Source of the DNA: Microbacterium candidum
GTDB lineage: Bacteria; Actinomycetota; Actinomycetes; Actinomycetales; Microbacteriaceae
Reading direction: 5' to 3'
Assembly (NCBI RefSeq): GCF_030315975.1
Contig: NZ_JASXSZ010000001.1
Coordinates: forward strand, 186,001 to 250,000
Length of the DNA: 64,000 nt
Under the pieces are notes generated by a model. That model was not told where the DNA came from. It worked only from the letters and a program-made list of their open reading frames with translations, and did not search any database. This document shows, piece by piece, positions 33,224 through 41,660 of this stretch; position 1 is the first letter of the stretch, and each line of letters opens with the position of its first letter. The translations under genes and the position numbers were made by a program.

Positions 33224-33550
33224 GTGTACACGTCGACGTTCATCTTCGAGGCGAAGCCGTACGACGCGGAATTCCACCGCTTCAACGACGAGATCGCCGC
33301 ACGGGCACGACTCATCCCCGGATTCCTCGGCGAGGAGGACTGGTACAACGAGGAGACCGGCCTGCACTCCGAGGTCTACTACTGGGAGAGTCGCGAGGCC
33401 ATGCAGCAGCTGATCGGGATGCCCGTCCACAAGGAGGCGAAGAGCATCCACGATCGCTGGATCGGCCCCTATCGCGTCGTCCTCAGCGAAGTGCTCTCGA
33501 CCTACGGGCAGCCCGGACTCGGCCTCGCCCATATTCCGGAGACGGCATGA
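33224..33550 (+). CDS. Antibiotic biosynthesis monooxygenase (ABM) domain protein
   Basis: A 108-residue dimeric alpha-beta barrel protein (VYTSTFIFEAKPYDAEFHRF, IPGFLGEEDWYNEETGLHSE, YYWESREAMQQLIGMPVHKE). The start is a GTG with GAGGAGG six bases upstream, a strong and start-deciding site. Its stop overlaps the start of a 39-codon membrane peptide (ATGA), so both are made from one transcript. Function of this ABM branch is unknown. Confidence 0.82.
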   Translation: MYTSTFIFEAKPYDAEFHRFNDEIAARARLIPGFLGEEDWYNEETGLHSEVYYWESREAMQQLIGMPVHKEAKSIHDRWIGPYRVVLSEVLSTYGQPGLGLAHIPETA

Positions 33551-33666
33551 GTGCCCTGGAGCAGTCGCTCCTGTTCGGGACGACGGTCATCATCCTGGCC
33601 GGCACGCTCGTCGTGTTCGTCGTCCAGTACATCCGCCGCTACGGCCGCAAGAAGGACGACGACTGA
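33547..33666 (+). CDS. 39-residue single-span membrane peptide
   Basis: A very short gene: ATG overlapping the ABM stop by 4 bp, then 38 sense codons to TGA at 33664-33666. The peptide has a 17-residue hydrophobic helix (about residues 9-26, LFGTTVIILAGTLVVFVV) and a basic then acidic tail QYIRRYGRKKDDD, giving a clear positive-inside topology with the C-terminus in the cytoplasm. The tight coupling, G/C third positions and hydrophobic pattern support a real gene despite its size. It may anchor or modulate the ABM protein. Confidence 0.7.
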   Translation: MSALEQSLLFGTTVIILAGTLVVFVVQYIRRYGRKKDDD

Positions 33667-33667
33667 G

Positions 33668-34543
33668 TCAGGGCTGGAGGTTCTCCAGATCCTCGAGGAG
33701 CGAGGGATGCGTCGGCTCCCACCCGAGCGCCTCGCGCGTGATGATGCTCGTCGACGGCTGGTCAGTGGCGAATGCGACCCCGAGCGGCCCGAACGACTCC
33801 TCAGGGAGTGATCTCACCGGAAGGCCCAGCCGGCGCCCGATCACCTCGGCCATGTCCCGCACAGCGACACCCTCGTCATCCACCGCGTGCCACGCCGTGC
33901 CGGGCGGTGCGAACTCGAGCGCGAGACGGAAGACCGCCGCCGCGTCCAGGGCGTGCACCGCGGGCCAGCGCTGCGCGCCGTCGCCCGGATAGCCGACGAC
34001 GCCCGATCGCCGGGCCATCTGCGTGAGAAGGCCCGCGAAGCCACCGGTCCCGTTGTTGTGCACCGTGCGCGGCATCCGCACGGCGATGCCCCGCACGCCG
34101 TCCAGGTCGAGCACCGACTGCACCGTGACGGCGCGACCGGCCACGGGGCCGGACGCGAGCTGCGGGTCGTCCTCGGTCGACGCACGGCCAGGCACCGCGG
34201 GTGTTCCCGCGACGGTCACCAGAGGACGGTCGCCGCCGCGCAGGGCGCCCGCCATCGCGTCGACGGCCGCCGCCTCCTGTGCGATCGCACGGACGATCGC
34301 CTCCGGTGTCGTGAAGTCGTTGTCGAAGGCGAGATGGATGACCCCGTCTGCCCCGCCCGCGACCGCGCGGAGGACGTCGAGGTCGGCGAGATCGCCGCGC
34401 ACCGGCTCGGCACCCGCCGCTCGCACGACATCCGCGGACGCGTCGGACCTGGTGAGGACGATCACGTCGTGCCCGTGTTCGATCAGCTCGGCGACCACCG
34501 CGGAGCCGATGAGTCCGGTTCCGCCGGTGACGAAGATGCGCAT
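33668..34543 (-). CDS. NAD-dependent epimerase/dehydratase-type extended SDR
   Basis: A 291-residue Rossmann protein with MRIFVTGGTGLIGSAVVAEL and the downstream GDLADLDVL. The classical YxxxK active site is not evident: the corresponding region reads VHNNGTGG, so catalysis may be atypical. The ATG at 34543 is preceded by GGAGG at five bases; the GTG four codons upstream is an alternative. Ends one base from the convergent membrane peptide gene. Confidence 0.82.
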   Translation of the reverse strand: MRIFVTGGTGLIGSAVVAELIEHGHDVIVLTRSDASADVVRAAGAEPVRGDLADLDVLRAVAGGADGVIHLAFDNDFTTPEAIVRAIAQEAAAVDAMAGALRGGDRPLVTVAGTPAVPGRASTEDDPQLASGPVAGRAVTVQSVLDLDGVRGIAVRMPRTVHNNGTGGFAGLLTQMARRSGVVGYPGDGAQRWPAVHALDAAAVFRLALEFAPPGTAWHAVDDEGVAVRDMAEVIGRRLGLPVRSLPEESFGPLGVAFATDQPSTSIITREALGWEPTHPSLLEDLENLQP

Positions 34544-34585
34544 GGTGTCCTCCACAGTGATGGGAGTCGTCTCATCCGGACCGAG

Positions 34586-34864
34586 TCAGTCGCGCAAGAC
34601 GATCGTGATGCGCCTTCCCGCTTCGATGACCCCGGGGCCTTTGTCGGGCGATGGTGCGGGCGCGGGGATCTCCTGCTCGACATCCCACTCCTGGCGGGCG
34701 TCGTGCGCGGTCGGCGAGAAGACCTCTTCGATCCCGAAGAGGCCGCCGCCCGCGATTCCGCGGCCGCGGTGCTGACGCCGGCGCGTCGAGAAGGCGGAGG
34801 CGATGATCACGATCGGCACCGCGACCACGACCGCGATCGACCCCCATCCGAGCACTTCGTCCAC
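34586..34864 (-). CDS. Small membrane-anchored hypothetical protein
   Basis: A 92-residue protein with one N-terminal transmembrane helix (SIAVVVAVPIVIIASAF, about residues 9-25), an Arg-rich stop-transfer TRRRQHRGRG and a soluble tail. Forty-two bases upstream of the SDR start on the same strand. Not recognised; the tail is largely Pro/Glu/Asp-containing. Confidence 0.65.
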   Translation of the reverse strand: MDEVLGWGSIAVVVAVPIVIIASAFSTRRRQHRGRGIAGGGLFGIEEVFSPTAHDARQEWDVEQEIPAPAPSPDKGPGVIEAGRRITIVLRD

Positions 34865-34940
34865 ACCTTCACGCTACGCGCGGCAGCGCCGATCCGCCTC
34901 CCCCTCACGATGGAACCCGCCACGGCGGGATGATGGTCGC

Positions 34941-36098
34941 ATGCATCGCGGGCGGCTGCGCTTCCAGGAGCGGGATGCGTCGCGCGCGGACTGGATGGAG
35001 CTCTTCTTCGACCTCGTCTTCGTCGCGCTCATCGGCCAGCTCTCGGCAGGACCGCGCACGACCCCGACGTTCGCCGCGCTCGGGATCTTCCTCGCGCTGT
35101 TCGCCTCGGTGTGGTGGTCGTGGGTCAATCTCACGTTCACCGTCAACATCCAGGTCGGGATGTCACGTCGCGCCCTGGCCGGATTCATGCTCGCGGCGAT
35201 GGCCGCCGTCGGCGTCATCGCCGTCGCCGCGCCCGAAGCCGTCGGGGACCGTGCGTGGCTCTTCGCGCTCGGCAACGCGGCGCTGCGCGCCATCATGCTC
35301 GGCCTGTGGGTGCGCAACAGCTGGGGCACCGGTGTCGGCTCCCGCATCCGGGTGCTCGCCTACAACGGCGGCACCGGGATCATCTGGCTCGTCTCCGCGT
35401 TCGTTCCGTCGCCCGCGCGGTTCGTGCTGTGGGCCGTGGCCATCGCGATCGAGATCGTCCTGCTGTTCGTCTCGGCCCCCGGATTGCTGCGCCGCATCGG
35501 CGCGATCAACGTCGAGCACCTCGCCGATCGGTTCGGCACGCTCGTCATCATTGCGCTCGGTGAATCGGTGCTCGCGATCGTCATCGCGGTGTCGACGTCG
35601 TTCACCCCGATGTCCGCGCTCGCCGGACTCTTCGCGCTCGTGATCACCGCCGGCCTCGCGTGGGCGATGTTCATGTTCGGCATCGACGCGATGCGCACCG
35701 GACTCGGTCAGCTCGTCGCCCGAAGCGACGCCCGCGGAGTCGTCGAGACGGTCGCGTTCCTGCCATTCCTGCTCGTCGCCGGGGTGATGATGCTCGCGGG
35801 CGCCGTGTCGCTGGCCATCGACGCGCCGGCAGTGCCGCTCCCGGCATCCGCGGCCGCCGCGCTCGGCGGCGGCGTCATCCTCTTCTACGCGACGAACGCG
35901 GCGATCTCCCTCCGCTACGGCACGCCGTGGCGCACCGTCCTGCCGTGGGCGATACCGGCGATCATCCTGCCGCTCGCGGTCGGCTTCCTGGCTCTCGTCG
36001 TTCCCGCGGTCTGGGCCGCCGCCGCGATGGCGGTGGTGATCGCCGGGATCGTCACGCTCTCCGAGGTCCGCGCGCGGGCCTTGGATGCGGCGTCCTGA
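34941..36098 (+). CDS. Low temperature requirement protein A (LtrA) family
   Basis: A 385-residue integral membrane protein with about ten to eleven helices. The diagnostic N-terminal LtrA motif RADWMELFFDLVFVALIGQL is at about residues 13-32 and RFGTLVIIALGESVLAIV near 198-215. LtrA was first described in Listeria low-temperature growth; molecular function unknown. The ATG at 34941 begins just before the LtrA motif and is preferred over an upstream ATG in frame. Confidence 0.9.
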   Translation: MHRGRLRFQERDASRADWMELFFDLVFVALIGQLSAGPRTTPTFAALGIFLALFASVWWSWVNLTFTVNIQVGMSRRALAGFMLAAMAAVGVIAVAAPEAVGDRAWLFALGNAALRAIMLGLWVRNSWGTGVGSRIRVLAYNGGTGIIWLVSAFVPSPARFVLWAVAIAIEIVLLFVSAPGLLRRIGAINVEHLADRFGTLVIIALGESVLAIVIAVSTSFTPMSALAGLFALVITAGLAWAMFMFGIDAMRTGLGQLVARSDARGVVETVAFLPFLLVAGVMMLAGAVSLAIDAPAVPLPASAAAALGGGVILFYATNAAISLRYGTPWRTVLPWAIPAIILPLAVGFLALVVPAVWAAAAMAVVIAGIVTLSEVRARALDAAS

Positions 36099-36104
36099 GC
36101 GTCG

Positions 36105-36785
36105 TCAGAGGCCGGTGGCGCCGCGCACCCGGTGGCCGACGGCGATGGATTCGCCGCTGATGGAGCCCGCCAGCGGGGAGGCGAGGAAGGCGATCAGATC
36201 GGCCACCTGCGCCGGCGTGCACTGACCGCTGCGCCCGAGTTCGACGTCGGGAGATGGCATGTCGACGACGATCCCCGGGCTGACGGCGTTGACCGTCACC
36301 CCCGACCCTGCGACCGCGTCGGCGAGGTTCTTCGCGGCGATGACGAGTGCCGCGTTGCGCACGGAGCCGGTGACGTTGCCGATGAGGAACGCGTTCTGAC
36401 CGCTGACTCCGATCACGCGGCCGTAGCCCGCATCCACCATCCCGGGGATCACGGCGTTCGCGAGCCGCAGGAACGTGAGCGTCTTGGCGGCGAAGGCCTC
36501 GAGGACCTGCTCCGGGTCCGAATTGCGCGCCGGGTCGAGGGTGCGCGCGCTCGGCGCCGCGGCGACGACGAGGGCGTCGAGGCGCCCGTGCTCTTCACGG
36601 ATCCGCGCGAGTCCGGATGCGACGGACTCGTCGCTCGCGGCATCCATGACGATCCCGTCCTGGGCGTGCCGCGATGCGGGAACCACGACCGCTCCTTCGG
36701 CGCGCAGCCGCTCGACGACCGCACTCCCGATGAGCCCGTGCCCGCCGACGACGAGCACGACGCGCTCATCAAGCCGAAGATCCAT
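36105..36785 (-). CDS. Short-chain dehydrogenase/reductase
   Basis: A 226-residue SDR with VVLVVGGHGLIGSAVVERL as the glycine motif and ALVVAAAPSA in place of NNAG. The Ser/Tyr/Lys triad is altered: the Tyr-containing strand reads GQNAFLIGNVTGSVRNAALVIAAK, without the usual YxxxK, though a Lys follows further on. It may therefore be a binding protein or use a different acid. GAAGGGA precedes the ATG. Divergent from a cupin gene across a 24-bp palindrome. Confidence 0.8.
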   Translation of the reverse strand: MDLRLDERVVLVVGGHGLIGSAVVERLRAEGAVVVPASRHAQDGIVMDAASDESVASGLARIREEHGRLDALVVAAAPSARTLDPARNSDPEQVLEAFAAKTLTFLRLANAVIPGMVDAGYGRVIGVSGQNAFLIGNVTGSVRNAALVIAAKNLADAVAGSGVTVNAVSPGIVVDMPSPDVELGRSGQCTPAQVADLIAFLASPLAGSISGESIAVGHRVRGATGL

Positions 36786-36839
36786 GTCGTTCCCTTCGTC
36801 GAGTACCGCTCCACTGTAAGTCGGCTCGGCGCGCGCGTG

Positions 36840-36863
36840 ATGTTTCGATCGACATCGAAACAT
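36840..36863. promoter_or_regulatory. 24-bp palindromic operator between SDR and cupin genes
   Basis: ATGTTTCGAT-CGAC-ATCGAAACAT: perfect 10-bp arms with a 4-base spacer, located 36 bp before the cupin start and 55 bp before the SDR start. Size and symmetry suit a TetR-, MarR- or HxlR-type dimer. No matching regulator is encoded beside it. Confidence 0.75.
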
Positions 36864-36898
36864 TGGAGCGACCGCAGCGCGGGGACGAGGCTCACCTC

Positions 36899-37267
36899 AT
36901 GACCACTTCACCTACCGCTTCGAGCACCGCACCGACCTTCGCCACCGCTGCGGAACTCCTCATCGGCACCCGTGGCACCCGCCGCTTCGAAGGGCGCGAC
37001 TTCGGCGCCGGCATCTCCTACTTCTTCGTCGACAACCAGCCCGGCGAGGGTGCCGACCTGCACTGGCACCCGTATCCGGAGACGTGGCTCGTCATCAGCG
37101 GCACCGCCCGCGCGACGATCGGCGGCGACGAGTTCATCCTGCGCGACGGAGACACCGCGACCGTTCCGCCGAACACGTGGCACGGCTTCGTCAACGCCGG
37201 CCCCGGGAAGCTGCAGCTCCTCGGCATCCACGCCTCCGACACCATCATCCAGACCTTCGCCGACTGA
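36899..37267 (+). CDS. Single-domain cupin protein
   Basis: A 122-residue cupin. Metal-binding motif 1 reads GADLHWHPYPETWLVISG and supplies two His and a Glu; motif 2 reads PPNTWHGFVNAG with a His. All four ligands are intact. Small cupins of this kind include isomerases and oxygenases of small polar compounds. It shares its control region with the SDR at 36105. Confidence 0.88.
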   Translation: MTTSPTASSTAPTFATAAELLIGTRGTRRFEGRDFGAGISYFFVDNQPGEGADLHWHPYPETWLVISGTARATIGGDEFILRDGDTATVPPNTWHGFVNAGPGKLQLLGIHASDTIIQTFAD

Positions 37268-37340
37268 GGGGACCCGCCTGTCGTTCCAGGCAAAATCCCC
37301 TGCACGATCTAACGGGATCTCGGTGTGATCACCTCTTCTC

Positions 37341-37402
37341 ATTGACTTGCGGCATATGGCGGGAATCGCACAGCGCATTCCCGCCATAAGCCGCAAGTCG
37401 AT
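37341..37402. repeat. Long inverted repeat between convergent genes
   Basis: Arms 37344-37366 and 37377-37399 (23 bp, one mismatch; 26 bp with two if extended outward) with a 10-base loop, CGCACAGCGC. The arm contains GACTTGCGGC and ATGGCGGGAAT. It separates the cupin (plus) from the amidohydrolase (minus) and can terminate both. Sequence is unrelated to the repeats at 13.9 and 16.7 kb. Confidence 0.75.
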
Positions 37403-37411
37403 GGCACAGGA

Positions 37412-38653
37412 TCACCCCATCCAGGAGTCGCGGCCGAAGCGCTCCCAGCGCTCGACGACCTTCGGCGCACCGCCGTCGGCGGAGGGCTCGTACACCGGGC
37501 GTCCCTCGATGAAGACGCGCTGCACGCGCGAATCGACGTCGAGCGGGTCGCCGGACCACACGACGACGTCGCCGTCGCGGCCGACCTCGAGAGCCCCGAC
37601 CCGCTCCTGAAGCCGAAGGATGTCAGCCGGATTCGACGTCAGCGCCGCGAGGGCGGTGGATGCCGGCAGCCCCTCCCGCACCGCGAGGATCGCCTGCAGA
37701 CGGATCTGGTCGATCGGCACGACCGGGTGATCCGTCGTGATCGCGACCTTGACGCCGGCGGCGGCGATGAGCGCCAGGTTGCCGATCGCGCGGTCGCGCA
37801 GTTCGACCTTCGACCGGGACGTGATCAGCGGCCCGAAGATGACGGGGATGTCCTTCTCCGCGAGCACGTCGGCGATCTTGTGCGCCTCGGTGCCGTGGTT
37901 GACGACCAGCTTGTAGCCGAACTCCTCGGAGATCCGGATGGCGGTCGCGATGTCGTCGTGGCGGTGGCAGTGCTGGTCCCAGAGCAGGTCGCCGGCGAGG
38001 ACGGCGGCGAGCGTCTCCTTGCCGAGGTCGCGCTCGAAGGGCTCCTCCTTCGCGGCGGCCGCATCCCGCTTCGCCGCGTATGCCTCCGCGGCCACGAACG
38101 CGTCGCGGATGACGGATGCGACGCCCAGACGCGTCGCGGGGGTCTTGCTCTTGTCGCCCCACACGCGCTTCGGGTTCTCGCCGAGCGCGGACTTCACCGA
38201 GACGTCCGACGCCAGCACCTGTTCGTCGACCGTGCGGCCGCCCCACGACTTGATCGCGACCGTGCGACCGCCGATCGGGTTGCCCGAACCGGGCTTCACG
38301 ACGACCGTCGTCACGCCGCCGCGCAGGGCGTCGCGGAAGCCGACCTCCTCGATGTCGATGCCGTCGATCGCACGGAACCGCGAGCCGTTGGGGTCGGTCA
38401 TCTCGTTGGTGTCGTTTCCTGACCAGCCCTCGCCGTCCTCGTGCACGCCGAGGTGGCCGTGCGCCTCGACGAAGCCGGGGACGACCCAGCTGCCCGCGGC
38501 ATCCACGACCTCCGCGCCCTCCGGGATCACGGTCTCGGGCCCGCCCACCGCGGTGATAACGCCGTCGGTGACGACGACGGTCCCACCGGAGATGGGGTCG
38601 GAGGAGACAGGGACGACGTAGCCGTTCGTGACGGCGAGGATGCGGGTCATCAT
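37412..38653 (-). CDS. Amidohydrolase superfamily protein
   Basis: A 413-residue metal-dependent hydrolase related to imidazolonepropionase and D-aminoacylase-like enzymes. The HxH motif is VEAHGHLGVHED; the second His pair falls in LLWDQHCHRHDD and LVVNHGTEAHK, and a late Asp in ITTDHPV completes the site. There is an N- and C-terminal beta-sandwich (VEVVDAAGSWVVPGF, GRDGDVVVWSGDP). No signal peptide, so a cytosolic enzyme. Substrate unknown. Confidence 0.85.
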   Translation of the reverse strand: MMTRILAVTNGYVVPVSSDPISGGTVVVTDGVITAVGGPETVIPEGAEVVDAAGSWVVPGFVEAHGHLGVHEDGEGWSGNDTNEMTDPNGSRFRAIDGIDIEEVGFRDALRGGVTTVVVKPGSGNPIGGRTVAIKSWGGRTVDEQVLASDVSVKSALGENPKRVWGDKSKTPATRLGVASVIRDAFVAAEAYAAKRDAAAAKEEPFERDLGKETLAAVLAGDLLWDQHCHRHDDIATAIRISEEFGYKLVVNHGTEAHKIADVLAEKDIPVIFGPLITSRSKVELRDRAIGNLALIAAAGVKVAITTDHPVVPIDQIRLQAILAVREGLPASTALAALTSNPADILRLQERVGALEVGRDGDVVVWSGDPLDVDSRVQRVFIEGRPVYEPSADGGAPKVVERWERFGRDSWMG

Positions 38654-38715
38654 CTGTTCAACCTACGCCCGCGTGCACGTCGATTAGCCTGGGAGGGAAG
38701 AGCGGAGGCCGACGG

Positions 38716-39129
38716 ATGCGGGTCACATCGAGCGCCGACTGGCGGGGGAACCTGGAGTTCGACACTCCTGTGCTGGTCGCAGACATCCTTCCCGGTGAAC
38801 CGGCGAGGTGCTCGCTGTGCGTGTATGGGACCGATCCGTGGCCGCGCACCGAGCTGTGGGCCGTGAAGCTGCACCATCCCAAGCACCACGACGGCGATGT
38901 GCGCTTCTACTGCGCGGAGCACGTGCCGGCGGCGAAGGCCGCCCCCGAGCCCATCGCACAGCCGGCGAAACGCTCCTCCCCGCGCTCGAGTGCGGTGCGC
39001 GCACCGCGGACGCCCCGGCCGACTCCGGCCGCCGAGCGCCCGCGCGCGGTCTGCCCGAACTGCTTCATCGAGGTGCCGCCCACGGGGATCTGCGGGATGT
39101 GCGGGGAGACGGTCCCTCTCGCGGGCTGA
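38716..39129 (+). CDS. Actinobacterial small zinc-ribbon-like protein
   Basis: A 137-residue protein with RCSLC, FYCAEH, and a C-terminal ribbon CPNCFIEVPPTGICGMCGE, providing seven to eight Cys/His that suit one or two zinc sites. The N-terminal MRVTSSADWRGNLEFDTP is a recurring start of actinobacterial proteins that are sometimes mislabelled glucose-6-phosphate dehydrogenase. Function unknown. Lies 6 bp upstream of the histidine kinase, so possibly part of that operon. Confidence 0.7.
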   Translation: MRVTSSADWRGNLEFDTPVLVADILPGEPARCSLCVYGTDPWPRTELWAVKLHHPKHHDGDVRFYCAEHVPAAKAAPEPIAQPAKRSSPRSSAVRAPRTPRPTPAAERPRAVCPNCFIEVPPTGICGMCGETVPLAG

Positions 39130-39135
39130 CACGCG

Positions 39136-40338
39136 ATGACCCCCGACGTCACGAGCGCGCCGCGCATCCACCTGCCGGCGATGGACCTCGCGGTCGACAT
39201 CGGGTTCTTCGTGCTCCTCATCGTCTCGGGTGCGCGCTACTTCTCGCACCATCCGCTGCGCGGGGACGCCGCATCCATCACGGTCCTCGTGCTCGCGATC
39301 GGCGCGGGGGTGAGCTACGCGGTCGCGGTCATCGGTCCGCACCGGGCGCCCACCTCGCGATCGACGGCGCTCCGCGAGTTCGCGACCCGGCAGGGCATCG
39401 GCCTCCTCGCGGCGACGGCGTTCTGGATCCCTCTCACGATCCTGGCGCCGTCCTTCGGGTGGTGCGCGTTTGCGCTCTTCTTCGCCGTTCACCGCGTGCT
39501 GCGCGGCCCCATCGCGTACGTCGTGTCGAGCCTCGTCGTGATCGCCGTCAGCATCGGACTGTTCATCATGTCGGAGGGCGAGGATCTCGGACTCGTCCTC
39601 GGGCCGTTCTTCGGCGGACTGGTCCTCACGTACGCCTATGCCGCCCTCGACCGGGCGATCTCGTCGCAACGGGCGCTCATCGCCGAACTCCTCGACACGC
39701 GCGAGCAGCTCGCGCGGTCTGAGCGGGACGCCGGCGCCCTCGCGGAGCGCAACCGGGTGGCGAGCGAACTCCACGACACCGTCGTCCAGCGCACCGCGAG
39801 CGCGCTGCTGCTGCTCGAGGCGGACGATCAGCGCCCGGGCGGATCGTCCGCGGTGGTCGTACAGGCGCGGGAGGGACTGCGGGAGGCGCTCGTCGAGACC
39901 CGGCAGCTGCTGCACGGGCTCGCCGACGCCGGCCCCGCGACCGAGTCGCTGCCCGCGCTTCTCGCCTCTCAGGCCGCGGCCGCCGGTGCGGGTTTCGCCA
40001 TCGTCGGCGAGGAGCGAGCGGTGCCCGGCACCGTGACCCAGGCGCTGCAGCGCGTCGTTCAGGAATCCCTGATCAACATCGCAAAGCACGCGGATGCGGA
40101 GACCGTCCGCGTCACCCTCACCTACTTCCCGGATGCCGTCGGCATCGACGTCTCGGACGATGGCGTCGGCTTCGCCGCCGCGGACAAGGCGGACGACGCC
40201 GATGGGTTCGGCATCCGCGCGATGACCTGGCGCATCCAGAATCTGGGCGGCGAACTGACGATCGAGTCGCGCACCGGCGGCGGAACGGTGGTCGCCGCCA
40301 GCGTGCCGACCGTCCCCTCCGAAGGGGCGGCTCCGTGA
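39136..40338 (+). CDS. Sensor histidine kinase (NarL/HisKA_3 family)
   Basis: A 400-residue membrane kinase. Six hydrophobic helices occupy residues 15-175, forming an integral sensor; the dimerisation/phosphoacceptor segment reads RNRVASELHDTVVQRTASAL with His213; the ATPase part has QESLINIAKHA (N box), DVSDDGVGF and GFGIRAM (G boxes). It overlaps the response-regulator gene by 4 bp, and the pair should form one two-component system. Input signal unknown. Confidence 0.92.
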   Translation: MTPDVTSAPRIHLPAMDLAVDIGFFVLLIVSGARYFSHHPLRGDAASITVLVLAIGAGVSYAVAVIGPHRAPTSRSTALREFATRQGIGLLAATAFWIPLTILAPSFGWCAFALFFAVHRVLRGPIAYVVSSLVVIAVSIGLFIMSEGEDLGLVLGPFFGGLVLTYAYAALDRAISSQRALIAELLDTREQLARSERDAGALAERNRVASELHDTVVQRTASALLLLEADDQRPGGSSAVVVQAREGLREALVETRQLLHGLADAGPATESLPALLASQAAAAGAGFAIVGEERAVPGTVTQALQRVVQESLINIAKHADAETVRVTLTYFPDAVGIDVSDDGVGFAAADKADDADGFGIRAMTWRIQNLGGELTIESRTGGGTVVAASVPTVPSEGAAP

Positions 40339-40961
40339 TCCGCATCCTGCTCGTCGACGATCACCCGGTGCTCCGCCACGGCGTCGTCGCGCTCCTCGGC
40401 ACGCAGCCCGACTTCCAGGTCGTCGCAGAGGCCGGATCGGCCGACGACGCGACACGGATGGCCGAGGCCTACCTGCCCGACGTGGCCCTCGTCGACCTGG
40501 ACCTCGGCGCCGACAAGCCGACCGGGTTCGACGCGACCGGGGGCATCCTGCGCGCGAGCGCCCGCACGAAGGTGCTGATCTTCAGCGCGTACGACTCGGA
40601 TGCCGACATCGTGAAGGCGATGGATGCGGGTGCCATCGGCTACCTCGTCAAGGACAGCCGCCCGCCCGAGCTGTTCGGCGCCGTACGGGCGGCCGCGGCC
40701 GGTGACTCCGCCCTCGGCGGCCGGGTCGGCGCGCGGCTGATGCAACGGCTCGATCGCCCCGACGACACCCTCACGCCCCGCGAGCTCGAGGTGCTGACCC
40801 TCGCGGCCTCCGGCCTGTCGAACCGCGATCTCGCGAGCCGCCTCCAGGTCAGCGAAGCGACGGTCAAGACGCATCTGCACCACGCGTTCACCAAGCTCGG
40901 CGCCGACAGCCGACAGGCCGCGATCGCCACGGCGGTGAAGCTCGGCCTCATCCGGCTCTGA
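40335..40961 (+). CDS. LuxR/NarL-type response regulator
   Basis: A 208-residue regulator. The receiver has Asp8/Asp9 (LLVDDH), phospho-acceptor candidate Asp54 in ALVDLDLG, and Lys in YLVKDS. The C-terminal LuxR helix-turn-helix reads LTPRELEVLTLAASGLSNRD, then RLQVSEATVKTHL. The partner is the overlapping kinase. Target promoters cannot be read off the sequence; the secreted-protein gene at 41044, 83 bp downstream, is a plausible one. Confidence 0.93.
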   Translation: MIRILLVDDHPVLRHGVVALLGTQPDFQVVAEAGSADDATRMAEAYLPDVALVDLDLGADKPTGFDATGGILRASARTKVLIFSAYDSDADIVKAMDAGAIGYLVKDSRPPELFGAVRAAAAGDSALGGRVGARLMQRLDRPDDTLTPRELEVLTLAASGLSNRDLASRLQVSEATVKTHLHHAFTKLGADSRQAAIATAVKLGLIRL

Positions 40962-41004
40962 GCCGCGTGCCCCAGTCAGCTCGCAGGGAGGTTCAACCTT
41001 TCGA

Positions 41005-41033
41005 TTGACGGGTCGCGCGAATTCGGTTCATAA
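41005..41033 (+). promoter_or_regulatory. Promoter candidate before the secreted-protein gene
   Basis: TTGACG (41005-41010), 17 bases, then TCATAA (41028-41033). The predicted start would fall only a few bases before the ATG at 41044, giving an almost leaderless message; a GGAAG (41037-41041) lies just ahead of the ATG. Confidence 0.5.
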
Positions 41034-41043
41034 CGTGGAAGAC

Positions 41044-41652
41044 ATGAACCTCAACACGATCTCACGCCGCGCGGTGCTCACCGCATCCACCATCGCGATC
41101 GCCGCTGTCGGCGTCCTTCCCGCCACCGCCGCGTTCGCGGACGCGCCCGCCACGGCGACCGTCTCGGCCGGCCAGAAGGCCGTCGCCCAGACGCCGTCCG
41201 ACGTCCTCGCCTCGACCCCGTGGAAGACGACGAGCGCGCTCGACGCCAACGGGAACAAGGTCGCCCTCGACAACCCGGCCGTCTCGAACTTCGTGGGCTG
41301 GGCCTACTTCAAGGCCGACGGCACCTTCACGATGTACAACCTCGACAACAGCCCGAAGATGCACGGCGACTGGACCGTCCCGGCCGACGGCTCGTCGCGC
41401 TGGATCGCGGCGAAGGACGCCAACGGCAACGTGCTCTTCCAGCGCGTCGTGCCGATCGTCGAGCTGGACAAGCACGCGTTCACCTACCGCGTCTTCCCGA
41501 ACGCGGCCGACACGAGCGTCTACTACGACATCGTGCACACCCCGACCAACCACGTCGAACCCGGCACCGACGCGAAGGGCCCGGGCACGAACGGCACGCA
41601 GGGCAACCAGGGCAACGGCGGCTACCACTTCAACAACGGCAACCAGCACTGA
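41044..41652 (+). CDS. Secreted DUF4822-like protein
   Basis: A 202-residue exported protein. Residues 1-32 are a signal peptide (SRRAVLTASTIAIAAVGVLP, then TAAFA), possibly with a twin-arginine-like SRR start. The domain from about residue 48 (TPSDVLASTPWKTTSALDAN, FVGWAYFKADGTFTMYNLDN, KMHGDWTVPADGSSRWIAAK) resembles the DUF4822 family. The last 30 residues are a Gly/Asn/Gln-rich tail. It stands alone, after the two-component system and before a strong terminator. Confidence 0.8.
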   Translation: MNLNTISRRAVLTASTIAIAAVGVLPATAAFADAPATATVSAGQKAVAQTPSDVLASTPWKTTSALDANGNKVALDNPAVSNFVGWAYFKADGTFTMYNLDNSPKMHGDWTVPADGSSRWIAAKDANGNVLFQRVVPIVELDKHAFTYRVFPNAADTSVYYDIVHTPTNHVEPGTDAKGPGTNGTQGNQGNGGYHFNNGNQH

Positions 41653-41660
41653 GTTCTGAC

